From assembly GCA_002307725.1 (NCBI GenBank), contig DBUB01000002.1, positions 1 to 64,000 of the forward strand: 64,000 bases of DNA, given 5' to 3'. The translations under genes were made by a program, and so were the position numbers. The notes below the pieces were generated by a model. It was not told the DNA's origin. It saw only the letters and a program-made list of their open reading frames with translations, and did no database searches. Positions 1 through 8,886 of this stretch are shown here, piece by piece (positions within the stretch are counted from its first letter, which is position 1; each line of letters starts with the position of its first letter). Origin of the DNA: Alphaproteobacteria bacterium UBA1301 (GTDB taxonomy: Bacteria; Pseudomonadota; Alphaproteobacteria; Micropepsales; Micropepsaceae).

Positions 1-51
1 TCATAATCACTGCGACGGGACACTAGCCGAGTTGCCGCCTGACATCCGTCA

Positions 52-591
52 TCAGCCGAGCGTAATTTTGTAGCGGCAGGTCTTGGCACCGCGCAGGACC
101 GACTGGACGACGACCGCCTCCACCGGACGTTGCGCCACCGTCGCGAACATCCGCTCTGCAAACCCTTCCGAGCAGTAGCAAAGATAAGTCGATTGCAGCG
201 CGGCATTGTCCTTCCGCATGGGGCAGACGCAATCGGGCTTGTTTTCGTCAGCGACGATCACTCCTGCCGCCTTGTCGTATTCGATCTTCCAGCCCCAGCC
301 TTCGCTGATCTCGGCGATGAACCGATCCAGCTTGCCAATGACCGGCGCCAGGTTCTTGTCCATATCGAGCTGCTCGAAATGGGCGGCAGCCGCGGCCTTG
401 ATCATCTTCCGGGCGGTCGGCTCATCGACATGCTGCTCGATCTGCGGCAGCAGCACCCCAACCCACTTGGACGCGAGTGCCGGTTTCGCCTGTACGGCCG
501 CGGGGGCCGTCTCAGCAGCAGCGCGGCCGAGACCGCAAGCACAGAGGCCGGTGCAGGCACCCGCTAGAAACCGTCGCCGATCTGATTGCAT
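52..591 (-). CDS. Tat-exported hypothetical protein with conserved cysteines
   Basis: A 179-residue protein with a clear twin-arginine signal at its N-terminus (SDRRRFLAG followed by a Cys/Ala-rich hydrophobic stretch ending near AAAE, about residue 27), so export in folded form is expected. The start has a good ribosome site (GGAGA, 5 bases upstream). The C-terminal half holds a Cys-rich patch, CVCPMRK and then YLCYCSEG, which could bind a metal or form disulfides. I cannot assign a family. It lies 42 bases downstream of the DUF885 gene on the same strand and is probably the last gene of the receptor/glycosidase operon. Its role there is unknown. Confidence 0.75.
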   Translation of the reverse strand: MQSDRRRFLAGACTGLCACGLGRAAAETAPAAVQAKPALASKWVGVLLPQIEQHVDEPTARKMIKAAAAAHFEQLDMDKNLAPVIGKLDRFIAEISEGWGWKIEYDKAAGVIVADENKPDCVCPMRKDNAALQSTYLCYCSEGFAERMFATVAQRPVEAVVVQSVLRGAKTCRYKITLG

Positions 592-633
592 CAGTCTCTC
601 CTTTTCGCGATCACACGGCTCGCAGTCGCGCCG

Positions 634-2394
634 TCATTCCTCGTCCGGATAGGGTCCCACGCCGCCGCCAGCAATGAAAGCGTCGGTTGCCGCGTCGAGC
701 ACCGGCAGCGGTACCGATCCGAGCGTCAGAATGGAGTCGTGGAAGGCACGGATATTGAATTTCTCTCCTAACACCGCTTCGGCTCGGCGGCGATTTTTCC
801 AGATGTTCATCTCGCCCAGATAATAGGACAGCGCCTGCGCCGGCCAAGCGATGTAGCGATCGACTTCGGTGGCGATCTCGTGGTCAGCGAGGGCGGTGTT
901 GTCGTGCAGGAATTGGCGCGCCTGTTCGCGCGTCCAGCCCTGGGTATGGATTCCAGTATCGACCACCAGCCGTGCCGCACGCCACATCTGATAGCTCAAC
1001 ATGCCAAAACGCTCGTAGGGCGTCTGATACACACCCATCTCCTCGCCGAGCCGTTCGCAATAAAGCGCCCAGCCCTCGCCATACGCGGAGATGTAGGAGT
1101 CGCGGCGGAACGGCGGCAGGTTGTTGTTTTCCGCCGCCAACGGCATCTGGAAGGCGTGGCCGGGCGCCGATTCATGCAGCGTCAGCGCCGGCAGGGAATA
1201 GAGCGGTCGCGACGGCAGATTGTAGGTGTTGACAAGGTAGATGCCAGGGCCACCGCGGCCACCGGTGTAAAACGGCGCGATGTCGTCCGGTACCGGACGT
1301 ATCGCGAAACGCTGACGCGGCAGGTGCCCGAAATAATCACCCGCTTTGCCATCGAACGTCTTGGCAATCCAGGCGGCGCGATCGAGCAGCGCTTGCGGCG
1401 TCTTGGCGTAGAATTGCGGATCCGTGCGCAGAAAGTTGAGGAAGGCAGCTAAATTTCCTTTGAACCCGACCTCCTTCATGATCGCCGTCATTTCGGCGCG
1501 CAGCTTGGCAACTTCATCCAGACCCGTGCGGTGAATATCGGCCGGGTCGAGATCAAGTGTGGTGTATTCGCGGGTCTGAGCCCGATAGAACGCCTTACCG
1601 TCCGGCAGGTCATAGGCAGCGATGCTCAACTCTGCGCCTGGGATGTACTCCTCGCGCAAGAATTTCAGCAGCGCGCGGTGGGCAGGAACGACCTTCTGCG
1701 CAATCACCTTGAGCGCAGCGGCCCGTAATTCGCTCTGACGGGCGGCGGGAATCGTGGCCGGCATCGCCTTGAACGGTGCGTAATACGGGTTGGTCTCGGG
1801 GCTTGGCGCATCGGTGATGCTAAGCACCGTCGCATCGCGCCCTTGCAGGGTGATTTTCGGCAGGGTGAAGCCGCGCTTCAGCCCGGCGCGCATGTTGTCG
1901 ATGTTCTCCTGAAAATAGCGTGGAACATCGTCGAGCTGACCGAGGTAGTTGCGATAATCCCTCTCCGCACGGAATGTGCCGCGCGCCGCACCGGCAAGAT
2001 CACTCCAGAACGCGGTATCGGCCGACAGCGGCCGCTGATAGGTCTTGAATTGCTGCCCGGCAATTAGGGTTTCGATCTGGAACCGGTAGACCTGAAAGTC
2101 CACCGCGCGCTGCGGCGACAACCGGGCCGCATCAATCCCATCGAGCTGTTTCAGAACATGTTGCCAAGTGGCAAGGCGCTTCTGCTGCACCGCTTCACCC
2201 ACCTCCGGCAGCCGCGGAGAAGCCGTGGCATCGGGCGTATCTTCGCTCGGCGGAAACTGCTCCTGCCGCCACGCCCATTCGGTGGTGTAGATCGCCTCGA
2301 ATTTGCCGTCTTCGCCATTATTGCCGCCGAACGCGGCCTGATAGGGAGCCATGGACAGAACCAGAAAAAACACTGCCAACACGTACTTCAACAT
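634..2394 (-). CDS. DUF885 family protein, putative exported metallopeptidase
   Basis: About 586 residues with a classical signal peptide (MLKYVLAVFFLVLSMAPYQA). The family signature of DUF885 (PF05960) is present: an HESAPGH metal-binding-like motif followed by SAYGEGWALYCERLG, which supplies conserved glutamates. The spacing of the His, Glu and second His, with the downstream GEGWALY, resembles a zinc hydrolase site, but few members of this family have a proven activity. I start it at 2394 because this ATG has GGAAGG 7-8 bases upstream and begins the signal peptide. An in-frame start at 2487 would overlap the GH43 gene. It lies 38 bases downstream of the GH43 gene in the glycosidase operon, so peptide or glycopeptide hydrolysis is a reasonable inference. 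Confidence 0.85.
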   Translation of the reverse strand: MLKYVLAVFFLVLSMAPYQAAFGGNNGEDGKFEAIYTTEWAWRQEQFPPSEDTPDATASPRLPEVGEAVQQKRLATWQHVLKQLDGIDAARLSPQRAVDFQVYRFQIETLIAGQQFKTYQRPLSADTAFWSDLAGAARGTFRAERDYRNYLGQLDDVPRYFQENIDNMRAGLKRGFTLPKITLQGRDATVLSITDAPSPETNPYYAPFKAMPATIPAARQSELRAAALKVIAQKVVPAHRALLKFLREEYIPGAELSIAAYDLPDGKAFYRAQTREYTTLDLDPADIHRTGLDEVAKLRAEMTAIMKEVGFKGNLAAFLNFLRTDPQFYAKTPQALLDRAAWIAKTFDGKAGDYFGHLPRQRFAIRPVPDDIAPFYTGGRGGPGIYLVNTYNLPSRPLYSLPALTLHESAPGHAFQMPLAAENNNLPPFRRDSYISAYGEGWALYCERLGEEMGVYQTPYERFGMLSYQMWRAARLVVDTGIHTQGWTREQARQFLHDNTALADHEIATEVDRYIAWPAQALSYYLGEMNIWKNRRRAEAVLGEKFNIRAFHDSILTLGSVPLPVLDAATDAFIAGGGVGPYPDEE

Positions 2395-2432
2395 ACCCAA
2401 CCCTTCCAACGCCGTCGACATGCTCCCCCCGT

Positions 2433-4067
2433 TTATGGTTGCGTCGGGAGAACGATCTCCATTGGATTTACGGCCAAAGCTTCCCATTCCTGCACCGCAA
2501 CGGCGGCGGTCGCACTGCCGCTAGAGGACGCATCAAACACCGCGCGCAAGCACCGCGTCGCCACCGGCTCGAAGCTCACAGCCACCCAGCGGTTGGTAGC
2601 CGTGCCATAGGCCGACGTGGCCTTGACGGGTAGCCAGTCCTTGCCGCTGCAGTATTCGAGGTGCCAGGATTTGGGCGGCGCCACACCTTCCCCTGATCCG
2701 GCGGGATGGTCATTCCAGAAATAGATGCGCGAGCCGTTCAAGGAAACAGTCTTGGTCCACAAATAAGCGATCCAAGGCTGGGCCGGGTTCTGATTGCCGA
2801 TCCATGTTCCCCACATATCGGGTGGAAGCGGCGCCTGCCGCACAATGCCATCGTTCAGCGCCTTGGTCCAATATTGCACTGGAACCGGCTCGTTCGAGAC
2901 AAAGGTTTTGGCGGCGGGCGCGATATTGCGTTGCGGCGCCAATGTGGTGGCGGGATGCGGCGTGGGATGCACCAGCTTGATGGCGGGTGGCGATACGGTG
3001 TCGTCCCATTGCATTTCATCAATCGCAACACTGCGGCGGAAATGATCGCCACCTTTGGCATCGGCGGTATGGTACGTGATGTACCACTTATCCTTGAAGC
3101 GGATGATGCCCTCGTGGGACGTCGTCGAGGAAACCGGCTTCAGGATGACACCGCGATAGGTCCAAGGGCCCATCGGCGACGTCGCCGTGCCGTAGGCGAT
3201 GCAGGCGTGATAGACCGCGGGCGTACATTCGGAGCCCGGACCGGCGTTGTTGGCAGCATAGGCCATATAGTAGACGCCGTTGCGCTTGAACATCCACGCC
3301 GCTTCGAAGAACCCCGTAAGGCCGTCGATCCTCTGCTCCGAAGATTTCGGCGTGATCATATCGGCCGCAAGCTCCATAGCCCGGAGTTGGCCGAAGGTGC
3401 CCCAGTAGAGATACACCCTGCCATCTTCATCGATGAACGGCGTGGGGTCGATGTTCTGGATGTCGTTGCGGACCGGAACCGATTGAGACGCGATCGGGCC
3501 AGCGGGATGGGCATCTTTCCAAGGCCCGAGAATATTATCGGCAACCGCCACGCCGACGCCGAAACAATCGCGGTTGTGGCAGTTTGCCTCCATAACGGGC
3601 GCGTAGAGATAGAATTTTTTGTTCCGGCCCTGGATGATTTGTCCGCCATAGGCGCTGCCGGGGGCTGCCCAGCCGAAAATCTTCTCGGGCCGGAGAATGC
3701 CGGGGTAATGCTTCCATACACCCGACGCGACATCCTGGGTCGACAATAGCTGCCATTCATTCATGACAAAACCGCCACCATCGGCGGGCGCTTCATCGCG
3801 GCCAGCGAGAATGTAAAGCGTATCACCAACCACGACCGGCGCCGGATCGGCGGAATAATAGCTGCCGTCGGCGATGATCGGATTGTGCGCCACATGGCGC
3901 ACAATCGGCTGGGGCGGAACAGCAGGATACGGCGGCAGGATCTTTACGGACTTGGCGAGGTCCTGCGCCGGCAGACCGGCGGTGGTGATCTGCTCGGCGC
4001 AAGCGTGATTGGCAATCAACGCCAGGCCAGCAACGGCTCCGAAAAGCATGTTCTTGTATGACGACAC
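2433..4067 (-). CDS. GH43 family exported glycosidase (alpha-L-arabinofuranosidase/beta-xylosidase type)
   Basis: A 544-residue protein with a Sec signal peptide (cleavage near HACA-E, residue 25). The five-bladed propeller landmarks of family GH43 are visible: the general-base Asp in SADPAP (about D74), the pKa-modulating Asp in NIDPTPFIDEDGRVY (about D207) and the acid Glu in GFFEAAWMF (about E255). A C-terminal beta-rich region of roughly 150 residues follows the catalytic domain and may be a carbohydrate-binding or jelly-roll module. GH43 includes alpha-L-arabinofuranosidases, arabinanases and xylosidases. The two neighbouring beta-L-arabinofuranosidase-family genes favour an arabinose-releasing role. 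It is 45 bases downstream of the DUF1680 gene in the same transcription unit. Confidence 0.88.
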   Translation of the reverse strand: MSSYKNMLFGAVAGLALIANHACAEQITTAGLPAQDLAKSVKILPPYPAVPPQPIVRHVAHNPIIADGSYYSADPAPVVVGDTLYILAGRDEAPADGGGFVMNEWQLLSTQDVASGVWKHYPGILRPEKIFGWAAPGSAYGGQIIQGRNKKFYLYAPVMEANCHNRDCFGVGVAVADNILGPWKDAHPAGPIASQSVPVRNDIQNIDPTPFIDEDGRVYLYWGTFGQLRAMELAADMITPKSSEQRIDGLTGFFEAAWMFKRNGVYYMAYAANNAGPGSECTPAVYHACIAYGTATSPMGPWTYRGVILKPVSSTTSHEGIIRFKDKWYITYHTADAKGGDHFRRSVAIDEMQWDDTVSPPAIKLVHPTPHPATTLAPQRNIAPAAKTFVSNEPVPVQYWTKALNDGIVRQAPLPPDMWGTWIGNQNPAQPWIAYLWTKTVSLNGSRIYFWNDHPAGSGEGVAPPKSWHLEYCSGKDWLPVKATSAYGTATNRWVAVSFEPVATRCLRAVFDASSSGSATAAVAVQEWEALAVNPMEIVLPTQP

Positions 4068-4112
4068 GATAGCCCTCCCTTATTGCCGACGCGTGCTTGA
4101 ACGATCGCGAGC

Positions 4113-6503
4113 TCAAATGGCTTTCGCGGCAAACAGCACAACGCCGAAGATCGGTCCGGCGCTGGTGTGGTTTTTCGGCTCGAACCGGATAGTGATCTTG
4201 CTCTTGCCTTTGGTCAGTTTCTCAGGAACCGGATATTCAATATCCAGCCATTCGTTCGGCTTTTTGCCGGACAGGACTTGATGCGCGATAACCACGCCAT
4301 CGACCAGAATATCGAATTCCCTACCGGTCTCCGATCCCCAATAGGTCGCCGAGAGAACCAGCGGGCCCGGCGGTTTGCCCTCACGTGCGGCTTTCATCTC
4401 GAACGACAAATAGCCGCCAAACCGCACATCCCGGCAGTTCCGGCCGCGGTAGGATCCGGGATAGGACTGATCCGCTTGCAGATTGTGATCGTGTTCGGGC
4501 TGCATCTCGCCGATATGAAGAATGTCCACCGAGCGCGCCGCAATATCCTTTTGCCGCGCCTGTTCGGCCAAGAACGCCGCACGCGCGACGGACCATTCGG
4601 GTTCGCTATAGCGGTTGAAGTAGACCGCGCTGCGCTGCTCCCATTGCGAATAGAACGGACGGAACGTCAGTTCATCGGGGCGGCCAATGCCACGGGTGCG
4701 GTAGACGGCTTCTTGTGGTGAGACCGGCGTCAATCCCTGTAACAGTTCTGCACCGACCAACGCCGGCGCATACCCATCAAACGGCTTGTCCGCCGGACCA
4801 AGATCGGCCGCCAAAACCATTGGACCACGACAGATCGAGACGACCTTTTCATTTCCCGCCGCCGCTTCCAGCCGCAAATCCAGCGGCAAATCGAGCGTCA
4901 CGGTATCGCCGGTCTTCCAGCGACGGCTGATCAGGGCATAGCCGCGTTCACGCGGCGCATCAACCGCCTTGCCATTCACCGCGATGGCGGCACTGCCGGC
5001 CCAGGCCGGTATTCTCATCGCAATTGTGAGGGGTTTCGTACTGGCAAATTGTTTCAGCACCAAGGTAATTTTCCCTTCATAGGGATAGCGCGTCTGCAAT
5101 TCGAATTTCGCCCGCTGTTCGTGCCAATCGAGCTGGGACGGAATGTAGAGATTGACGTACAATTTTCCGGCGCCGCGCCAATAGATCGAGTCGCCGTGCT
5201 TGGCATGGCTTTCCATGCCGGATAGCACGCAGCACCAGAACCCGTCGTCCGGCGATGAGAAGCCGCGCTCGGCCCCCGACAGCATCGGAGTCATATAGGT
5301 GAACATGCCGGTTTTCGGATTCTGAGCCGCCAGGATGTGGTTCAGATGCGTGCGTTCGTAATAGTCGAATAACGCGCCGTCCGGCTTCCAGGCGAACAAA
5401 TGGCGGGCGAGCTTGAGCATATTGTAGCTGGCGCAATGTTCGCAGGTCTGTTCGCTGAGGTGGTCGGCGATGGTGTCGGGCGCGAAGAAATATTCGCGAT
5501 CCCCGTTGCCGCCAATGACATAACTGTGATGGTGGGTGACGGTGTCGAAGAAGAACGCCGCTCCGCGCGCATAATCGGGATGGCTGGTCAGTTCCGCAAT
5601 CCGCGCCAGTCCGATGACCTTGGGAATCTGCGTATTGGAATGCTTGTTCTGCAGTTCATCCTTGCCCGCAACCACCGCGTCGAGAACCTTGTGGTCATAG
5701 ATCCGTTCGGCCAGACGCAACCAGCGACCATCCTTGGTACGGGCGTAGAGCTCGGCGAAGCTTTCGTTTAGGCCGCCATACTCGCAACCCAGGACGGCTT
5801 CCGTCTGCTTGTCGTCGAGCGCGGCAAATACTTTGTCGAGGTAACTTCCCAAACCGAGCGCCACTTCAAGCGCCTGCACATTCCCGACCAATTCGTGCGC
5901 ATCGAGCAGCCCCGCAAACACCTTGTGAAGATTGTAAAGCGGCGACCAAGCCCCATTCAGATCAAAACCGTAGGAGCGAATGTCCCCTGCCACGATCTCT
6001 TTGAAGATCTCCTTGCCGTCGACAATCGTGCCATCCTTACGCTTGCGCAGGAAGCCAGCGACGTAACCATCGCCCTGCACCTTCTGAACCTTGGCGAGTT
6101 CGGCAACAATATAGGAGATGCGGGTCTTGCACTCGATGGTGCCGGTTTGCGCATACATCAGGGCCAACGCACTCAGGTAATGGCCCAGGCCTTCGCCGGC
6201 GATGGTATCGGATTCCCAGCCGCCATAGAGTTCGCCCTTCACTGGAAGTCCGGCGAACTTGTGGTAGTTGTGCAGAAACCGGTCGGCGGACAGCGATAGC
6301 AGATATTTCAGATTTGCATCGACCGCCGAAGCATAAGGCGACGGCAACAGGCGCACACTGCCGAGCGGAAACGGGACGGCAGGCTGTCCGGACGGGGCCG
6401 CAGTAGCGCCCTGTACGCCGCTGGCGGCCAGCAGCGAAGTCGCGGCCGATCGCAGCAACAGCTGGCGGCGGGATAAGGCAGCAATTGCGGTGTCGTTCTG
6501 CAT
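4113..6503 (-). CDS. DUF1680 beta-L-arabinofuranosidase family protein (GH127/GH146-like), Tat-exported
   Basis: A 796-residue enzyme with a Tat signal (LSRRQLLLRS, then a hydrophobic segment to about residue 35). The (alpha/alpha)6 catalytic domain carries the residues that define the cysteine-dependent beta-L-arabinofuranosidases: a Glu-x-Cys pair in TCEHC (E355, C357) and a Cys-Cys pair in GFWCCVLSG (C424-C425). In GH127 HypBA1 the equivalent Glu and three Cys hold zinc, and one Cys is the nucleophile. Two beta-rich modules follow, including a C-terminal sugar-binding-like domain (SATYWGSETGREFDILVDG) resembling DUF4986/DUF6805 tails. The overall layout is closer to the GH146-type arrangement than to the second copy at 15.2-18.0 kb. 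It is expected to remove beta-linked L-arabinofuranose in the periplasm. Confidence 0.87.
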   Translation of the reverse strand: MQNDTAIAALSRRQLLLRSAATSLLAASGVQGATAAPSGQPAVPFPLGSVRLLPSPYASAVDANLKYLLSLSADRFLHNYHKFAGLPVKGELYGGWESDTIAGEGLGHYLSALALMYAQTGTIECKTRISYIVAELAKVQKVQGDGYVAGFLRKRKDGTIVDGKEIFKEIVAGDIRSYGFDLNGAWSPLYNLHKVFAGLLDAHELVGNVQALEVALGLGSYLDKVFAALDDKQTEAVLGCEYGGLNESFAELYARTKDGRWLRLAERIYDHKVLDAVVAGKDELQNKHSNTQIPKVIGLARIAELTSHPDYARGAAFFFDTVTHHHSYVIGGNGDREYFFAPDTIADHLSEQTCEHCASYNMLKLARHLFAWKPDGALFDYYERTHLNHILAAQNPKTGMFTYMTPMLSGAERGFSSPDDGFWCCVLSGMESHAKHGDSIYWRGAGKLYVNLYIPSQLDWHEQRAKFELQTRYPYEGKITLVLKQFASTKPLTIAMRIPAWAGSAAIAVNGKAVDAPRERGYALISRRWKTGDTVTLDLPLDLRLEAAAGNEKVVSICRGPMVLAADLGPADKPFDGYAPALVGAELLQGLTPVSPQEAVYRTRGIGRPDELTFRPFYSQWEQRSAVYFNRYSEPEWSVARAAFLAEQARQKDIAARSVDILHIGEMQPEHDHNLQADQSYPGSYRGRNCRDVRFGGYLSFEMKAAREGKPPGPLVLSATYWGSETGREFDILVDGVVIAHQVLSGKKPNEWLDIEYPVPEKLTKGKSKITIRFEPKNHTSAGPIFGVVLFAAKAI

Positions 6504-6537
6504 GATTACCTACGGTATTGCGAGTCCAGGGACACCA

Positions 6538-8808
6538 CTATGGTACTGGTGGCGCGTCGATCAGATTGCGGAGGAAGAAGTCGAACTGCGTATGCCAGAA
6601 GTAAGGCGTGTAGGTATCGTGTCTACGGTTGGGTATGATAACAAGCTCGTGTAGCTTGCTGGCATCGACCAGTGCCTTATGAAGCGCCAGGGTAGCAGCG
6701 ATCGGTACATTGTCGTCGATATCGCCGTGAATGAGCATGAGCTTGCCCTTGAGATTGGCAGCGACGGAAACGTTCGAATTGCGCTCCCAGGTGGCATCAT
6801 CCGCCAGCCCCATCGAAACTTCCGGCCACCACGCCTTATCGAGCCGCAAATCCTGGTTGCCGGAACTGGCAATGGCCGCGGTGAAAAAGTCGGGCCGCCG
6901 CAGGATGAAACGCGCGGCGTCATAGCCGCCGGCCGAATGCCCGAAGACGCCCACCCGCGTCAGATCGAGGTAGGGGTATTTCGCCTTCATCGCCTGCATC
7001 ACCCGGATGTGGTCGTCGATGCCGACCTCACCCATGTTCTGAAAGGCCGGAAGACGGAATGCGTGGCCGCGCTGCGACGTGCCGCGCCCATCGATGATGA
7101 CCACGACGGCGCCGAGCTGGGCTAGAATATTGGCCGGGCCGCGCAAGGTCATGGCGTAGCTTTCCGGCACGTTGTGCGTCGTCGGGCCGGTATAAACATA
7201 GTCGATGACCGGATATTTCCGCGCCGGATCAAAACCCATCGGCCGGTAGATCATGCCGTAGAGCTTGGTCTTGCCGTCGTCGGCGAGAGTCTCGAACGGT
7301 TCCGGCGCAGGATAGCCGCTGGCCAAGAGCCGGGACGGATCGGCCCGGCCAAGCTCGGCCACGATATGACCATCCCCTGCGGCGCGCACCACGGTACGAG
7401 GCGGCGTCACCGGACTCGACATAACATCGATCACCCATTTGCCGTCATCCGACACGGTCACCTGATGGTCGAGCGGCTCGGGCGTAAGGTTTTTGATTTT
7501 CCCGGACAGCGTTACGCGATAGAGCATACGGTAATACGGATTGACCCCGGGCTCGCGGCCGATGCCGGACAGCAGGACGCTCCCTTCTTTGGCGACGTGA
7601 AGAACCTCCGCCACCTCCCATGCCCCATGGGTCAGCGCCTTTCCAGCGGACGGATTTTCGCCATTGCGGACGAAATAGAGTTGGGCCCAACCGCTACGCT
7701 CCGAAACGACCAGATAACCGCCAATCTCCGGTGCCGTGCGAATGGACGTTGACGTGACGGTGACGACCGGCTTAACCGCTTCGTGAACCCGCAATTTGGC
7801 GGCGCCGGTGTTGGCATCGACGTCGTAGAGATCGATTTCGCCATAGCCGCGTTTGGTCCACTCATAGAAAATGCGGCCGTCTTGCCAATAGAGCGGTGGA
7901 TCGCCCGGCCACAGCAGCGACAGGCTTGGGACTTTCAAATTTAAAATGGCCGGCGCATCCGGAACGCCGACATCGATCACGACCGGCTCGACCAGCGGCA
8001 CATCCTTGGCGCCCGCCGTCGGATACACATAAGAAAAATGGCGGGGAAAGCGTTCGCCGGGCGGCGTCTGCTGCACGCCGGTCCAGATGTAGGCATTGTT
8101 GCGCAGCAGGCGATAGGTGAGGATGCGCCTCGAATCCGGTGACCATTGCACCGCGACCGGCATCGGCGGATTCTCGCTATTGGCCGCCGCCATGTCGCCA
8201 AGCATCGGATAATTGGTGCCGTAACGCCGGTCGAAGGAGCCGTCGCGCGTCAGCGCCCGCTCCCGCCCGGAGGCAACATCGACGAGATGGAGATTGTAGT
8301 CGCGGGCGACGACGCGCACCTTGCCGTCAGGTGAAACGACGGCTTCGCCATTGTGCTCCCGCGAAGGTGGCGGAAGCGCCTTGACGGTGCCAGAGGCCAA
8401 CTCCACTTGCCAGGCCATGCCGGCCGCGAAGAGTTTGAGGGTTGCCGCGTCGTAATCGAGCGGCCGCATATCGGCGGTGTCGGTGAATTTCGCGCCAGCG
8501 GTGATAAGCTTTGGCTTCAGATCGGCTTCGCGCACCAAAACTTTGCTTTGGCCGGAAACGGGATCCGCCAGCACGATCTCGCCTGCCCCACGCGGTCCAC
8601 GCCGGAACAGGACCTTGTTGTCGCCCACGAACTTGGCCGACAAATCGAGATCGGTGATCAGGTTGCGATATTTGCCAGCCAGAACGGCATCCGGTTCGGC
8701 AAAACGATCGACGGTGGCAGCCGTAGCGACGGTACCTATCAACAATACTGAGGCCAGAGCTGCGCAGATACAAAAAGCACGGATGCAGGTGACGACTTGC
8801 GATCTCAT
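6538..8808 (-). CDS. Dipeptidyl peptidase IV-like S9 prolyl peptidase, exported
   Basis: About 756 residues. An N-terminal signal or anchor segment (around residues 14-30) precedes a DPP-IV-type beta-propeller and then an alpha/beta-hydrolase domain. The catalytic triad is readable: Ser in GHSAGG (about residue 624), Asp in GDIDDNVP (about 699) and His in NRRHDTYTP (about 730). S9B enzymes release X-Pro dipeptides from the N-terminus of peptides. A GTG at 8820 could also serve as start. I prefer the ATG at 8808, with a weak GGTGA upstream. It follows the TonB receptor gene across a hairpin at 8845-8872 and leads the enzyme genes. A proline-specific peptidase inside an arabinosidase operon points to a proline-rich glycoprotein substrate. 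Confidence 0.88.
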   Translation of the reverse strand: MRSQVVTCIRAFCICAALASVLLIGTVATAATVDRFAEPDAVLAGKYRNLITDLDLSAKFVGDNKVLFRRGPRGAGEIVLADPVSGQSKVLVREADLKPKLITAGAKFTDTADMRPLDYDAATLKLFAAGMAWQVELASGTVKALPPPSREHNGEAVVSPDGKVRVVARDYNLHLVDVASGRERALTRDGSFDRRYGTNYPMLGDMAAANSENPPMPVAVQWSPDSRRILTYRLLRNNAYIWTGVQQTPPGERFPRHFSYVYPTAGAKDVPLVEPVVIDVGVPDAPAILNLKVPSLSLLWPGDPPLYWQDGRIFYEWTKRGYGEIDLYDVDANTGAAKLRVHEAVKPVVTVTSTSIRTAPEIGGYLVVSERSGWAQLYFVRNGENPSAGKALTHGAWEVAEVLHVAKEGSVLLSGIGREPGVNPYYRMLYRVTLSGKIKNLTPEPLDHQVTVSDDGKWVIDVMSSPVTPPRTVVRAAGDGHIVAELGRADPSRLLASGYPAPEPFETLADDGKTKLYGMIYRPMGFDPARKYPVIDYVYTGPTTHNVPESYAMTLRGPANILAQLGAVVVIIDGRGTSQRGHAFRLPAFQNMGEVGIDDHIRVMQAMKAKYPYLDLTRVGVFGHSAGGYDAARFILRRPDFFTAAIASSGNQDLRLDKAWWPEVSMGLADDATWERNSNVSVAANLKGKLMLIHGDIDDNVPIAATLALHKALVDASKLHELVIIPNRRHDTYTPYFWHTQFDFFLRNLIDAPPVP

Positions 8809-8844
8809 AGCACTTTTCACCGCCCATGGCTCTCATAAAAGAGA

Positions 8845-8872
8845 GGCAACCGGCTGTTTCCAGCCGGTTGCC
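8845..8872 (-). terminator. Perfect hairpin with short U-run between receptor and enzyme genes (attenuator or terminator)
   Basis: Two perfect 12-base arms (GGCAACCGGCTG and its complement) are separated by four bases. On the minus strand they are followed by TCTCTTTT. The hairpin lies 15 bases past the TonB receptor stop codon and before the DPP-IV gene. It probably lowers read-through so that receptor mRNA exceeds enzyme mRNA, or it ends the transcript. Confidence 0.75.
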
Positions 8873-8886
8873 TGTTCAGACGATGA

